From assembly GCF_014196795.1 (NCBI RefSeq), contig NZ_JACIEJ010000007.1, forward strand, positions 1-64,000: a stretch of DNA of 64,000 nucleotides, read 5' to 3'. The notes under the pieces were generated by a model. The model saw only the letters and a program-made list of their open reading frames with translations. It was not told where the DNA came from and searched no databases. The position numbers and the translations under genes are program-made. Source of the stretch: Sagittula marina (GTDB lineage: Bacteria; Pseudomonadota; Alphaproteobacteria; Rhodobacterales; Rhodobacteraceae). Below, in pieces: positions 1-8,535 of the stretch; the stretch's first letter is position 1, and each line of letters begins with the position of its first letter.

Positions 1-32
1 ATCTGTTCGTCCGTAAATCGCGTTCGCTTCAT
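1..32 (-). CDS. IS3-family transposase OrfA, first 10 codons only
   Basis: The minus strand from 32 reads MKRTRFTDEQ, the usual opening of OrfA proteins in this IS3 subgroup, which continue into a helix-turn-helix. OrfA is the DNA-binding half of the transposase and is normally joined to OrfB by a programmed frameshift. A GAGGACGG ribosome-binding stretch lies just upstream of the ATG. Only ten codons are inside the window, so whether the transposase is intact cannot be judged. Confidence 0.7.
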   Translation of the reverse strand, partial: MKRTRFTDEQ

Positions 33-95
33 TGTCCGTCCTCAAGTTGGATCGGACTCTAACCGACGATGGAGGAAAAATCCCGTGGCAGGTCA
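1..95 (-). mobile_element. End of an IS3-family insertion sequence (IS407-like), truncated by the window edge
   Basis: Read on the minus strand, the element begins at position 95 with TGACCTGCC, the type of terminal sequence seen in IS407-group IS3 elements. A leader of about 60 bases with a purine-rich ribosome-binding stretch follows, then the start of orfA at 32. The boundary was placed where the reading frame of the interrupted acetyltransferase stops matching its family. The rest of the element lies to the left of the window, so the other inverted repeat and the target duplication cannot be seen. Confidence 0.75.
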
Positions 96-340
96 GGATC
101 TCCATAGGTGACGATCACATCCACGCCGTCCTTTCGCAGATTGTTCGTGCCGTATGGGAATAGGGCTTGGCCTATGCCTTCGCCTTGTCGCCCGGTGGCT
201 ACCGCAGCTGGCGACAGCATGAAGGCCGTTCGGTCATCCTCGGTGTCCCGCACGGGCTTGAACGGGGCAGTGTGAGGCGGTCCACCATTCACGCGGGCAC
301 GCGCCAGACCGCCCGCCGTTCCTCTCACGAGCATCTCCAA
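96..340 (-). pseudogene. GNAT N-acetyltransferase fragment truncated by the IS
   Basis: The minus-strand frame contains a recognisable GNAT acetyl-CoA-binding core: FMLSPAAVATGRQGEGIGQAL, where the R/Q-x-x-G-x-G/A turn binds the CoA pyrophosphate, followed by a strand ending VIVTYGDP. In intact relatives TYGDP continues into a [YF]-x-x-x-GF motif. Here the frame runs into IS sequence after TYGDP and stops at 59. The N-terminal third is also not recognisable in one frame, so the gene is broken at both ends and is probably non-functional. No function beyond acetyl transfer can be assigned. Confidence 0.7.
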
Positions 341-615
341 GGGGGTGTAGGCCAGCGTCGTTACTTCGAGAATGTCGCGGGTGGGTGCCCACGTCGCTCA
401 GCGCCGCATCAGGGCGGAGCGCGGCACCAGTGAGGTGGTGTCGCCAATCGCATGCACCTCAAAGCCATCCGACGCTTGCAAGGCATCTTTGATCATCCCT
501 GTCCTTTGTGACACCCACGATGGTCAGACGGTCACTCATGGACTGTATTTACACCCGAGCGGGCCAGCCATCATGCACCATGAAAGCGCAAGCGCCTGTT
601 TCAAGGCCGTCGAAG
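341..615. other. No intact gene; decayed sequence upstream of the GNAT fragment
   Basis: Short minus-strand frames exist but none shows a complete domain. One of about 30 codons between roughly 410 and 500 vaguely resembles the start of a response-regulator receiver domain, which is too little to call. The stretch is probably eroded DNA left near the insertion site. Confidence 0.4.
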
Positions 616-1713
616 CTACGCAGAACGGGTTGCAGCGCCGATCGGCACAATGTGGTTATCCCACGCGACAGCTTGGTCTTGCAGGACGCGCGCCTGACCG
701 TCGTTCAACGCATGAAACACACCTTGCCCTGTGGACGCGACAAAGCCATCGGTGCCTGGCGCCAGTCCGCAAACGTCGCGAAGCAACACCTCGTTCTGGA
801 ACACGGCAGAGGCCGCATCGAACACCTGCACGCGGCCGCCACGCGGCGAGGTGATGCCCACCTGTCGACCGTCACCGCTGAACGACACGCTGCCTGCGTA
901 GCCTTCCATCGCGGCGTGAAGCGCCTCAGGCGCACGCGCCCAGACCGGGGCTTGCCCGCGTTTGTGCAGCATCAACAGGGCAGGGGCATCGGTCACCTCG
1001 CCTTGCCATTGCAGCGCCAGCGCCACTTGACCATCCGGCCCGACGGCGAGGTGTCGCATCGAGTTCTTGTGCTCCGCGTCGGGCGGCGCCACCTGTTCGA
1101 GGATCTCACCCGACAGCGACACATAGGTCAGGTTGGGTGCCATGAAGGGGATGTTGAGCTTGGCGCGTCCGGCCTCCGGGTGGGTTTCGATCCCTCCGTT
1201 GCCGATCGCAAGCGTCTGCCCGTCGGGCATCAGCCGCAGTTCGTGCGGACCGACTCCGCCAGAGCTGAATTCCCAAAGCCGGGTGTAGCCACCGGCCACA
1301 TCCCAGACACCGACAACACCGCGCGCGGTTTCGAAATCGTTTTCCGTGGTGAACAGCAGGCTGCCATCGGCAGAGAACGCGCCGTGCCCATAGAAATGCC
1401 GCCCCTCGGGCGCGGTCAGTTCGGCTTTCACCTCCCCGCTCAGGCAATCCAGAACGATGGCATAGGTGCCGGGACGGCGGGCAAAGGCCACCGCCTCGGC
1501 GCGTGTGGGGTGCGCGGCCGCCGCATGGCCCCGCGTCGGTAGCGGCACAGAAAACAGGCTGACGCCATCCACCGAGACGCCGTGCAGCGCATAGCCACCT
1601 GCAGTGTGCTGCGCCGCCGCAAGGTAGCGCGGCCCGCCCACATCGGCCCATCCCTGCGCAGGCCAAAGGCCCGCCGCGATCATGCCGCTCAGCATGCCCC
1701 GTCGTGACAGCAT
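616..1713 (-). CDS. DUF1513 family beta-propeller-like protein of the imelysin iron locus
   Basis: The 365-residue protein starts at an ATG one base after the stop of the upstream imelysin gene. The longer open frame upstream of this start overlaps that gene and is a shadow. The N-terminus has an SRRGMLSG twin-arginine pattern, a short hydrophobic stretch and a small-residue cleavage region, so Tat export to the periplasm is likely. The body is rich in repeated strand motifs such as GHGAFSADGSLLFTTEND and PHELRLMPDGQTLAIGNGG, as in WD40/YVTN-like propellers. DUF1513 proteins typically travel with imelysins and di-haem oxidoreductases in iron-regulated operons. The molecular role is unknown; a periplasmic partner in iron handling is inferred from context. 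Confidence 0.85.
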   Translation of the reverse strand: MLSRRGMLSGMIAAGLWPAQGWADVGGPRYLAAAQHTAGGYALHGVSVDGVSLFSVPLPTRGHAAAAHPTRAEAVAFARRPGTYAIVLDCLSGEVKAELTAPEGRHFYGHGAFSADGSLLFTTENDFETARGVVGVWDVAGGYTRLWEFSSGGVGPHELRLMPDGQTLAIGNGGIETHPEAGRAKLNIPFMAPNLTYVSLSGEILEQVAPPDAEHKNSMRHLAVGPDGQVALALQWQGEVTDAPALLMLHKRGQAPVWARAPEALHAAMEGYAGSVSFSGDGRQVGITSPRGGRVQVFDAASAVFQNEVLLRDVCGLAPGTDGFVASTGQGVFHALNDGQARVLQDQAVAWDNHIVPIGAATRSA

Positions 1714-1714
1714 G

Positions 1715-2704
1715 TCAGTCCCCATCCAAAGCGTTGAAACCTTCGACCACGCCCAGTTCGGGACCAAGCTCCAGCCCGATGACCGTGCGCACGCTGTCCA
1801 CCGCCCCTTGCAACACTTCCACCTTGAAGCGCCCCATCGGCGTGTCCACGTTGGCAAAGGTCGGGCTGTCCTGCGCCTCGACCTCGGCGAAGGCGTCGGC
1901 ATAGGCGTCCTGGATGTTCTTCGCGACCTCGGGGGCCTCTGCGGCCAATGCGAGGGCCAGCGCTTCGGTCCCTTCCAGCGACAGACGCACATGACGCAGC
2001 GACCGTTCGGACCGGCGCGCTTCGGCGCGGGCCGGGCGGGGACGGTCAAAACTGCCCATGGGTCGCCCGATCCGCGTGTCAGAGGTGAATTGCAGTCCGG
2101 CTGTCACGGCCTTGAACAGCTCTTGCAGGGCCTCTTCGCGGGTCTGATAGCGGCTGCCCTCGTCGGTGAACTCGACAACAAAATCCTGCCAGTCCGCGAG
2201 GATCGCGTCGGCGATGTCGGATGTGTCCCGCGCCACGGCCTGCACCAATTGGCAGGTGTAGTCGGACCCGTCGGCGTATGCCGGATCATAGAGCAGAAAT
2301 TCCAGCGCGTAGAACCCGCGCGCGGCGATGGAGACCTCCTGGAACGCTTCAGGGTTCGTCACCACCGGGTCTTCGTCGGCGATCAGCCCGGCCAGCGTCC
2401 GTGGCGTGACGCCCCGGCTGTCCGGCCAGAAGGCGAGCGCAAAGGCGCGGTCGTCGACCTCTGTGGGGCCAAAGCGCAGGTGGCTGACGCGCACCCAGGC
2501 GTCGAAGGCCTCCGCCCAGGCGTCGCGCAGGGCGACGCTGTCGGGCGCGCAGTCCTGAGCGGCGGCGGCGTCAAGCGCATGGCTGCGCTCGGCCAGGGTC
2601 TCGAAGCCGGGCAGGACCACGTCCCGCACCACCTGCGCCGGATCGGGGTTTGCCATGGCGACACCGGCCAGCAGGGAAAACGTCAGCGACAGGGATTTCA
2701 GCAT
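1715..2704 (-). CDS. Imelysin family periplasmic protein with a variant GxHxxE motif
   Basis: This 329-residue protein has a signal peptide (about residues 1-18) and an imelysin/peptidase M75-type all-helical fold. Imelysins are surface or periplasmic proteins linked to iron uptake; the M75 domain is shared with EfeO. The conserved GxHxxE motif appears as G130-F-Y-A-L-E135, so the usual histidine is Tyr132. The other imelysin in this operon keeps the histidine. The start overlaps the stop of the di-haem oxidoreductase gene by one base (TGATG), which suggests translational coupling. It may be a structural or regulatory partner rather than a metal-binding enzyme. Confidence 0.88.
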   Translation of the reverse strand: MLKSLSLTFSLLAGVAMANPDPAQVVRDVVLPGFETLAERSHALDAAAAQDCAPDSVALRDAWAEAFDAWVRVSHLRFGPTEVDDRAFALAFWPDSRGVTPRTLAGLIADEDPVVTNPEAFQEVSIAARGFYALEFLLYDPAYADGSDYTCQLVQAVARDTSDIADAILADWQDFVVEFTDEGSRYQTREEALQELFKAVTAGLQFTSDTRIGRPMGSFDRPRPARAEARRSERSLRHVRLSLEGTEALALALAAEAPEVAKNIQDAYADAFAEVEAQDSPTFANVDTPMGRFKVEVLQGAVDSVRTVIGLELGPELGVVEGFNALDGD

Positions 2705-4224
2705 CAGAGACTCTCCAGAAAAGCGATCAAGGCGGCGCGGTCAGGCGGCGGCATCTGCGCCACGCTATCACGTGCGGGCTGCGCCTCCCCCCCGTGCCAA
2801 AGCACAGCTTCGAGCAGGGAGCGCGCGCGCCCGTCGTGCAGGAACTGCGTATGCCCGGAGACCTCCTGCGTCAAACCGATCCCCCAAAGCGGCGGCGTGC
2901 GCCATTCCTGACCGTCGGCGCGCGCCTCGGGCCGGTTGTCCGCCAGACCCGGCCCCATGTCGTGCAGCAGCAGGTCGGTGTAGGGCCAGATCAGCTGGAA
3001 GGATTGCTCGGGGCGATCCTCCAGACGATGAGTGACGAATTTCGGGGTATGGCAGGAGGTGCAACCGGTCTCATAGAGCAGCTGCTTGCCGCGCAAGACC
3101 TGCGGGTCGTCCACATTGCGTCGCTCCGGCACAGCGAGGTTGCGGCTGTAGAAGGTCACAAGGTCCAGGCCCTCGGCGTCGATTTCAAAGCCGCGCTCGT
3201 CCTGGTCGCCGTGAATTGTCAGCTGACAATCGACCTGAGCCGCCGTGCATTCGCCCGCCCCAGAGCTGAACAGCGGGTTGGAAATGCCAATGTCGCCGGA
3301 AAAGGCTGCCGCCGATTGTTCGCGGATTGTCGGGGCTCCGGCCTTCAGCCCGAAGCGCCCCAGCATGGGTCGGTCGAACTCCCCGGACCAGATGATCTGC
3401 GCCTTGCCGGAAATGCCGTCGCCGTCCGCATCGTCAGGGTCGGCCTGCGCAAGGATGTCCTCGGCCGGGATCGCCTCCAGCAGGCCAAGGCCGATCATCT
3501 GCGGCGCGACGCGCGGTGACAGCATCGCATCCTGGGCCAAGGGACCGTAGCCCAGATCAGCGGCGGTGTAGGTCGGCGCGCGCAGATGCGCGACCTCACC
3601 GCCGGACAGCGGCACCTCGACCTCGTCGTAGTCGATTTGCAGGCGGTATTCTGCATTGTGGCCTGCGTTGGCAAACTCCTGCAGCTGCAGCCCGTAGTTC
3701 GGTTCCGGCACGGTGCCGAGGTAGCCTTCGATCTCTGGCACCAGATCGTCCGGCCCCGCGGGGACGGAGACACGCAAGAACATGGATGTGGCGGTATCGT
3801 CCGGGCCTGCGGGCACATGGCCGCGCCCGTCCTTGATGTGGCAGCGCTGGCAGGAGCGCGCGTTGTACAGCGGTCCCAGCCCGTCAGAGGCCAGTGTCGA
3901 GGAGGGGGCCGACACCCAGACCTTCTTGAACAGGCCGTTGCCGACCTTGAAAGTCAGCTCACGTTCAAAGGAAATATTGGCCGAGGGCTGGGAAAATGCG
4001 TCCTGGGTCATCCGCGCCCGCACGGTGGCTGCCCCGCCGGACATGGTCTCGAACGGTTGCGGCGCATCGAAATTCTCGGGCGCGGCAAGCGCCCCGGCGA
4101 TGCGCGCGGTTTCGTCCTTGGTTCGGGGGATCACGTTGAGATGGATGTCATCCAATTCCTGCGCGGGGAGGGTCGTTCCGCTCAGCAGCAGTGCAAACAG
4201 GGAGGTCACGCAGGTGGTCTTCAT
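2704..4224 (-). CDS. Di-haem c-type cytochrome oxidoreductase (DUF1111 family)
   Basis: The 506-residue product has a signal peptide (about residues 1-22) and two haem c attachment motifs, CQRCH at 125-129 and CTSCH at 388-392. The DUF1111 'thiol oxidoreductase' family, distantly related to MauG/CcpA peroxidases, has this layout. It should act in the periplasm in electron transfer. Neighbouring imelysin genes suggest a redox step in iron acquisition, for example changing the iron oxidation state. The ATG at 4224 was chosen because it places a signal peptide at the N-terminus; the frame is open further upstream without one. It lies 119 bases downstream of the first imelysin gene in the same operon. 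Confidence 0.9.
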   Translation of the reverse strand: MKTTCVTSLFALLLSGTTLPAQELDDIHLNVIPRTKDETARIAGALAAPENFDAPQPFETMSGGAATVRARMTQDAFSQPSANISFERELTFKVGNGLFKKVWVSAPSSTLASDGLGPLYNARSCQRCHIKDGRGHVPAGPDDTATSMFLRVSVPAGPDDLVPEIEGYLGTVPEPNYGLQLQEFANAGHNAEYRLQIDYDEVEVPLSGGEVAHLRAPTYTAADLGYGPLAQDAMLSPRVAPQMIGLGLLEAIPAEDILAQADPDDADGDGISGKAQIIWSGEFDRPMLGRFGLKAGAPTIREQSAAAFSGDIGISNPLFSSGAGECTAAQVDCQLTIHGDQDERGFEIDAEGLDLVTFYSRNLAVPERRNVDDPQVLRGKQLLYETGCTSCHTPKFVTHRLEDRPEQSFQLIWPYTDLLLHDMGPGLADNRPEARADGQEWRTPPLWGIGLTQEVSGHTQFLHDGRARSLLEAVLWHGGEAQPARDSVAQMPPPDRAALIAFLESL

Positions 4225-4343
4225 CTTCAGCCTCAGGCCCTTCGGTAAGAATGGCGAACGCCCGCAGGAGGGATGCGGGCGTTGCAGGACGGGCGGCACA
4301 GGGGGATACCAGCATGACGTGCGCCGCTCATCGTTTCACGGTC

Positions 4344-5603
4344 TTATTGGAAGACGGCCTCGGGATTGTCGAGGCTGTCGGACCCTTCGATGTTCACGTC
4401 GTCAGCCTGCATCAGGGCCACGACGCGTTCGATGCTGCGGGTCTGGTCGACCAGCGCGTCAACGCCACCCATGATAAGCGCCTCGCCTTTGTCGCTGCCG
4501 CGTTCCAGCATCTGGTCGTAGGCGAACCCGCCTTCGGCCGCGTCGACGATATCACCGAGCTTGTCCATGGTGGTGTCGAGCTTGGCGGTGAGCTCCGCGT
4601 CTAGGTCGGCGTCCATTTCAGCGACCATATCGCTGAGGCTGGGGCCGGTCACTTCGGAGCCGTCGACACGGGTGTAGCTGCCGGTATAGACGTTTTGCAC
4701 GCCCTTGCCGTCGTAGTAGTGCGAGTTGTGCGTGTTGTCGGAGAAGCAGTCGTGCTCTTCCTCGGGGTCATTCAGCATCAGGCCCAGACGCATCCGCTCG
4801 CCCGCTTGCTCACCGTAGGACAGGGAGCCCATGCCGGTCAGCATGGCGGTGATGCCTGCGTCTTCGTCGTCCAGCAGCGTGGTGCGCGCGTCGCCGCCCT
4901 CGGCCCACTGGGCGGTCATCCACTCAAGGTCAGAGACCAGCAGATCGGTCGCGGCCTTCAGGTAGTCGCCACGGCGGTCGCAGTTGCCGTTGGTGCAGTC
5001 GTCGCCTGTGGCAAAATCGGTGGCGGGACGGTCGCCGGCACCGGCCTCGTGGCCGTTCAGATCCTGACCCCAGAGAAGGAATTCCACCGCGTGGTAGCCG
5101 GAGGCCACGTTGGCCTCGACGCCGTCCGCCTCGTGCAGGGTTTCACCGATCAGCTCCGGCGTGATCTCGGTGGCGTCAACCTCTTCGCCCGACAGGGTAA
5201 AGGTCGGGTTGGCGACAACATTCAGCGCGGCAAGCTGGTTTTCATCGGTCGGCCCGCCGTAGGTGGCATCAACGTAGTCGATCAGCCCTTCGTCCAGCGG
5301 CCAGGCGTTGACCTTGCCTTCCCAGTCGTCAACGATCGCGTTGCCGAAACGGAACGCTTCGGTCTGCTGGTAGGGCACGCGCGCGGCCAGCCATGCTTCG
5401 CGGGCGGCGGACAGCGTTTCGTCTGACGGGCTTTCCAGCAGAGCGGCGACCGCCGTTTGCAGGGTCTGCGCGGTGGTCAGCGAATCCTCGTAGCCCGCAT
5501 GCGCGATATCTGCGTAGGTGTCGAGCACCTCGGATTTCTCCACGGCCAGCGCGGGTGTTGCGCACAGAGCCGCCAGTGCGACCGAACCTTTGATGAATTT
5601 CAT
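4344..5603 (-). CDS. Imelysin family protein (IrpA/ICMP-like), first gene of the iron operon
   Basis: The 419-residue protein has a cleavable signal peptide ending near ALA (residues 18-20). The imelysin domain carries the canonical motif G169-Y-H-A-V-E174 followed by FLLWGQD. Acidic, cysteine-containing loops (for example DDCTNGNCDRRGDYL) follow, as in the long IrpA-type imelysins. These proteins are periplasmic or outer-membrane-associated and needed for growth under iron limitation in cyanobacteria and other bacteria. It heads the operon imelysin, di-haem oxidoreductase, second imelysin, DUF1513. A palindrome resembling an iron-responsive element lies 36 bases upstream. Confidence 0.92.
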   Translation of the reverse strand: MKFIKGSVALAALCATPALAVEKSEVLDTYADIAHAGYEDSLTTAQTLQTAVAALLESPSDETLSAAREAWLAARVPYQQTEAFRFGNAIVDDWEGKVNAWPLDEGLIDYVDATYGGPTDENQLAALNVVANPTFTLSGEEVDATEITPELIGETLHEADGVEANVASGYHAVEFLLWGQDLNGHEAGAGDRPATDFATGDDCTNGNCDRRGDYLKAATDLLVSDLEWMTAQWAEGGDARTTLLDDEDAGITAMLTGMGSLSYGEQAGERMRLGLMLNDPEEEHDCFSDNTHNSHYYDGKGVQNVYTGSYTRVDGSEVTGPSLSDMVAEMDADLDAELTAKLDTTMDKLGDIVDAAEGGFAYDQMLERGSDKGEALIMGGVDALVDQTRSIERVVALMQADDVNIEGSDSLDNPEAVFQ

Positions 5604-5638
5604 GACTGTTTCCCTCGGTTATCCTGTCGCCGTATTCC

Positions 5639-5653
5639 TGAGCAATTTGCTCG
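5639..5653. promoter_or_regulatory. Candidate iron-responsive operator (IRO-box-like palindrome)
   Basis: GAGCAATTTGCTC (5640-5652) is a perfect 6-1-6 palindrome. It sits within TGA-N9-TCG at 5639-5653, one base from the TGA-N9-TCA pattern given for the RirA iron-responsive operator in alphaproteobacteria. It lies 36 bases upstream of the first imelysin gene. The placement suits repression, but the assignment is by pattern only. Confidence 0.4.
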
Positions 5654-5731
5654 GCGATGTCAATCCCGGCGGAATTAACCTGGAGAAACGGAGCGATCCG
5701 CTGTCTGATCGGGATTTGAAGAGCGGCCCGG

Positions 5732-6607
5732 TCAAAGCCGCTTTTCAAAAAAGAAGTCCGGGTAGGGGTCCTCGTTGAAGCGGTCGATTTCTGTCCAGCC
5801 GCGTTTGCGGTAAAAGGCGATGGCCTCTGGCAGGGCGGAGTTCGTGTCCAACCTGAGCAGGTCGATCCCCAGACTGCGCGCGCGGTCTTCGACCGTGTCC
5901 ATCAACTGGCCGGCAAGGCCCATGCCACGCGCCGACTGCGCAACCCAGAGGCGCTTGATCTCGGCATAACCTTTGTCAGTGCCCTTCAGCCCGACGCAGC
6001 CAATGGGCAGCCCGTCCGACAGGGCAATCAGGAAGGACCCGCGCGGCGGGATCATATCGGTGGCTTCGGGATCGGCGGAGCGCGTCACGTCGAACCCTGT
6101 CCGCAGGCGCTGGGCGAGTTCTTCGTAATAGACCTGAAGACAGGCACGGGCGCGTGGCTCTTCTGGAGAGAGCTCCTCAAGCCTGACCCGTTCCATGCCA
6201 AGCGCAGTGGCGACGATGTCCATGGCGTTCAGCAGGATCTCCGGGCGCGGATGGCGGGCGACGATCTGCTCTGCCTGCTGGTCGGAAAGCCGCTCATATT
6301 CGGCAAATTCTGCACGACCGCTATTGGTCAGCTGGGCTTCACGGCGGCGCCCATCGGTGGAGGAGGCGGTGAGTTCGATCAGCCCCTCGTCCTCAAGTCC
6401 GCGCAACAGGCGGCTCATCAAACCGGAATCGAGGCGCAGATAGGCCCTGATCTCCCCGATATCGTGCATTCCGTGCCCAATCGCGTTCAGCACGCGCGCC
6501 GGTCCAAGGGGGCGGCCGCGCCCGAGGAAGGAGGAATCCAGCACACCGGCTTCGGTCGTGACGGCGCGGTGAAAGCGGCGCGTGCGCGCAATGGGATCAG
6601 ATAACAT
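5732..6607 (-). CDS. Bifunctional MarR-type HTH / GNAT N-acetyltransferase
   Basis: The 291-residue protein has two domains. Residues about 1-140 form a MarR-like winged helix (RAYLRLDSGLMSRLLRGLEDEGLIE recognition region and a DGRRREAQLT wing). Residues about 150-291 form a GNAT acetyltransferase with IKRLWVAQSARGMGLAGQLM as acetyl-CoA-binding turn and a FYRKRGWTEI ending. This fused architecture is common in proteobacteria, and its substrates are mostly unknown. A short palindrome upstream of its start suggests autoregulation. It reads in the same direction as the iron operon, 128 bases upstream of it, but no link to iron is evident. Confidence 0.88.
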   Translation of the reverse strand: MLSDPIARTRRFHRAVTTEAGVLDSSFLGRGRPLGPARVLNAIGHGMHDIGEIRAYLRLDSGLMSRLLRGLEDEGLIELTASSTDGRRREAQLTNSGRAEFAEYERLSDQQAEQIVARHPRPEILLNAMDIVATALGMERVRLEELSPEEPRARACLQVYYEELAQRLRTGFDVTRSADPEATDMIPPRGSFLIALSDGLPIGCVGLKGTDKGYAEIKRLWVAQSARGMGLAGQLMDTVEDRARSLGIDLLRLDTNSALPEAIAFYRKRGWTEIDRFNEDPYPDFFFEKRL

Positions 6608-6630
6608 GTGTGGCTCCGATACTTATTACC

Positions 6631-6642
6631 TGACATTTGTCA
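6631..6642. promoter_or_regulatory. Candidate MarR-type operator upstream of the HTH/GNAT gene
   Basis: TGACATTTGTCA has 5-base arms TGACA/TGTCA around two bases and lies 24 bases upstream of the start codon. Short palindromes in this position are typical autoregulatory sites of MarR-family regulators. It is also just upstream of the end of the histidine kinase gene, so it would act only on the downstream gene. Confidence 0.4.
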
Positions 6643-6666
6643 GCAAATTCGGGCGCGGTCAATTGC

Positions 6667-7608
6667 TCACGGGAAGCAAATGCGAAAACACGTGCCGGAG
6701 GCCCTTGGCACGAGGTGAATGTCGCCGCCATGCGCCTGCAAGATTGTGCGGGCGATGGTCAATCCCATGCCTGTGCCGCCGGAGTCCCGGCGCGTGGTAA
6801 AGAACGGGTCGAACACGCGGGCGGCGTTGCCGTCGGAGATGCCCGGCCCATCATCACAGACCAAGAGGCCCGTTTCGGTCTGAGACAGCGTAACGTTCTG
6901 CGCGCCCATGGCCGCGGCGTTGTTCAGCAGGTGCAGCAACACCACGGCCAGCCCGTCAGAGGACAAGGGCAAGATGGCGGTGTCCCCTGTATGATGAACC
7001 GCGATATGAACCTGTCCCAGAACCAGATCCAGGGCGCGCTGCACGGTGGTTTCGCCCAAGTATCGCACTTCGCGCGCCTGTGCGACGCGGCGCAGAGCGG
7101 CCAGCTGGGTTTCGATTTGCAGCCGCGCGCTGTCGATCTGGTCCAGCAGCCGCGCGTCCTCCGCCGTCAGCGAGCCGCCATCCTGCATCAGTTCGACCCC
7201 GGCGCGGATGCCCGCTACGGGGGTCTTCAGCTCATGCGTCACATGATCGGTGAAGGCGCGCACGGTGGCTTCGCGGTCGCGCAGGGCGTCGGCCATGGCG
7301 ATGACGCGCTGGGCGGTGGCGTGCAGTTCGCGGGTGCCGTGGTGGCGTGGTCGGTCGGCAGCCCCTTCGGCGAGGGCAAAGGCCTCCAACGCGCGAATGG
7401 GGCGTAACAGCAAGCGCACCAACAGCCAGCCCAACGCCCCCGTGGCCGCGGCAATGACGGCGGCGACGAGCATCGCGGCGGGGCGAAAGCCGATCTCGGC
7501 CCCGAGGTAGCGCAGCACCACCAGTCCGGCGAGCGACATGGCCAGGGTCGCGGCCAGCGCGCCGCCAAGGACGAAGGCCAGAGAGGGCCGCCAGCGCCGC
7601 GCGGTCAT
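6667..7608 (-). CDS. Sensor histidine kinase
   Basis: This 313-residue inner-membrane kinase has two transmembrane segments (about residues 10-32 and 43-68) with almost no periplasmic loop. A HAMP-like linker (LLLRPIRALEAFALAEG) follows. The kinase core has an H-box DHVTHELKTP, an N-box LLHLLNNAA, and G-boxes DDGPGIS and GGTGMGL. It autophosphorylates on the H-box histidine and passes phosphate to the response regulator encoded just upstream; the two genes overlap by 4 bases (ATGA). The tiny periplasmic region suggests sensing within the membrane or cytoplasm. The signal is unknown. Confidence 0.93.
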   Translation of the reverse strand: MTARRWRPSLAFVLGGALAATLAMSLAGLVVLRYLGAEIGFRPAAMLVAAVIAAATGALGWLLVRLLLRPIRALEAFALAEGAADRPRHHGTRELHATAQRVIAMADALRDREATVRAFTDHVTHELKTPVAGIRAGVELMQDGGSLTAEDARLLDQIDSARLQIETQLAALRRVAQAREVRYLGETTVQRALDLVLGQVHIAVHHTGDTAILPLSSDGLAVVLLHLLNNAAAMGAQNVTLSQTETGLLVCDDGPGISDGNAARVFDPFFTTRRDSGGTGMGLTIARTILQAHGGDIHLVPRASGTCFRICFP

Positions 7609-8279
7609 CCGCAGTGCCCTAGGCGCATACCTTGGCCATGCACGGTTTCGATCGCGTCGGGCAGGCCCGCCTCGGCCAGTTTGCGGCGCAGATTGCGCAA
7701 ATGGCTGTCCATGGTGCGGTCGGATTGCTGCGCACCCGCGCCCCAGACAGCGTTGGCCAGTTCGGCGCGCGACAGCAGGCGATTGGCCGCACCGACCAGA
7801 GCGGCGATCAACTGAAACTCGGTTCCGGTGAGAGACAGCGGCTGGTCGTCAATCCGGCAGTGGCGCGCGCTCAGATCCAGTGCAATGCGTCCGTGTCGTC
7901 GGGTTTCGGCGGGAGCAGCGCCGCTGGTGCGGCGCAGGATGGCCGCGATGCGGGCCACCAGTTCGCGCGGGCTGAAGGGTTTGGAGACGTAGTCGTCCGC
8001 CCCCAGTTCCAGCCCGACAATGCGATCCACTTCGTCATCGCGCGCGGTGAGAAAAAGGATTGGCACCTGAGAGGTCTGGCGGATGCGGCGGCAGACCTCG
8101 AGCCCGTCCATTTCCGGCAGGCCGATGTCGAGCACCACAAGGTCAGGGGTGCTGCGGCGGGCTTCGGTCAAGCCTTGCGTCCCGTCTGCGGCGCAGAGCA
8201 CGTCATGGCCCGCACGTTTCAATGCCGTGCGCACCAGGTCGCGCAGTCGGGGGTCGTCGTCGACCACGAGGATCTTCAT
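7605..8279 (-). CDS. OmpR/PhoB-family response regulator
   Basis: The 224-residue protein has a receiver domain (residues about 1-118) with acidic pocket DDD near residue 8, phosphoacceptor Asp in VVLDIGLPE and the conserved Lys in VSKPFSPREL. A C-terminal winged helix with LTGTEFQL and SHLRNLRRKL motifs follows. It is the partner of the adjacent histidine kinase, translationally coupled through a 4-base overlap. Resemblance to CreB/QseB-type regulators is general only, and the regulon cannot be inferred. Confidence 0.93.
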   Translation of the reverse strand: MKILVVDDDPRLRDLVRTALKRAGHDVLCAADGTQGLTEARRSTPDLVVLDIGLPEMDGLEVCRRIRQTSQVPILFLTARDDEVDRIVGLELGADDYVSKPFSPRELVARIAAILRRTSGAAPAETRRHGRIALDLSARHCRIDDQPLSLTGTEFQLIAALVGAANRLLSRAELANAVWGAGAQQSDRTMDSHLRNLRRKLAEAGLPDAIETVHGQGMRLGHCG

Positions 8280-8535
8280 GGATGCTGCTCCGTTTTACTG
8301 GGGGCAGATTGGCAAGAAGCTGCGCGGTGGGAAAGCCCCCAAGGCGTGCGGTGTCTGCGCATGTGCATGGTATGCGGTGCAGAGGGTGGGGAGGGGTTAT
8401 GCAGAGGCTGCGCAATCAGACGCCTTGGCCGCTGGGGAGAATCGTGCCCAGTCACGCGGCATGACAGGTCATGAGCCTGAAGTCTCAACCGCGGAGGTTG
8501 GCCTCCAACTGGCGTAAAATCGCACGGACAGGGGG

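Noticed and set aside
410-500. Response-regulator receiver fragment
   Set aside because: Only about 20 residues look similar, without the phosphoacceptor region, which is too little to annotate.
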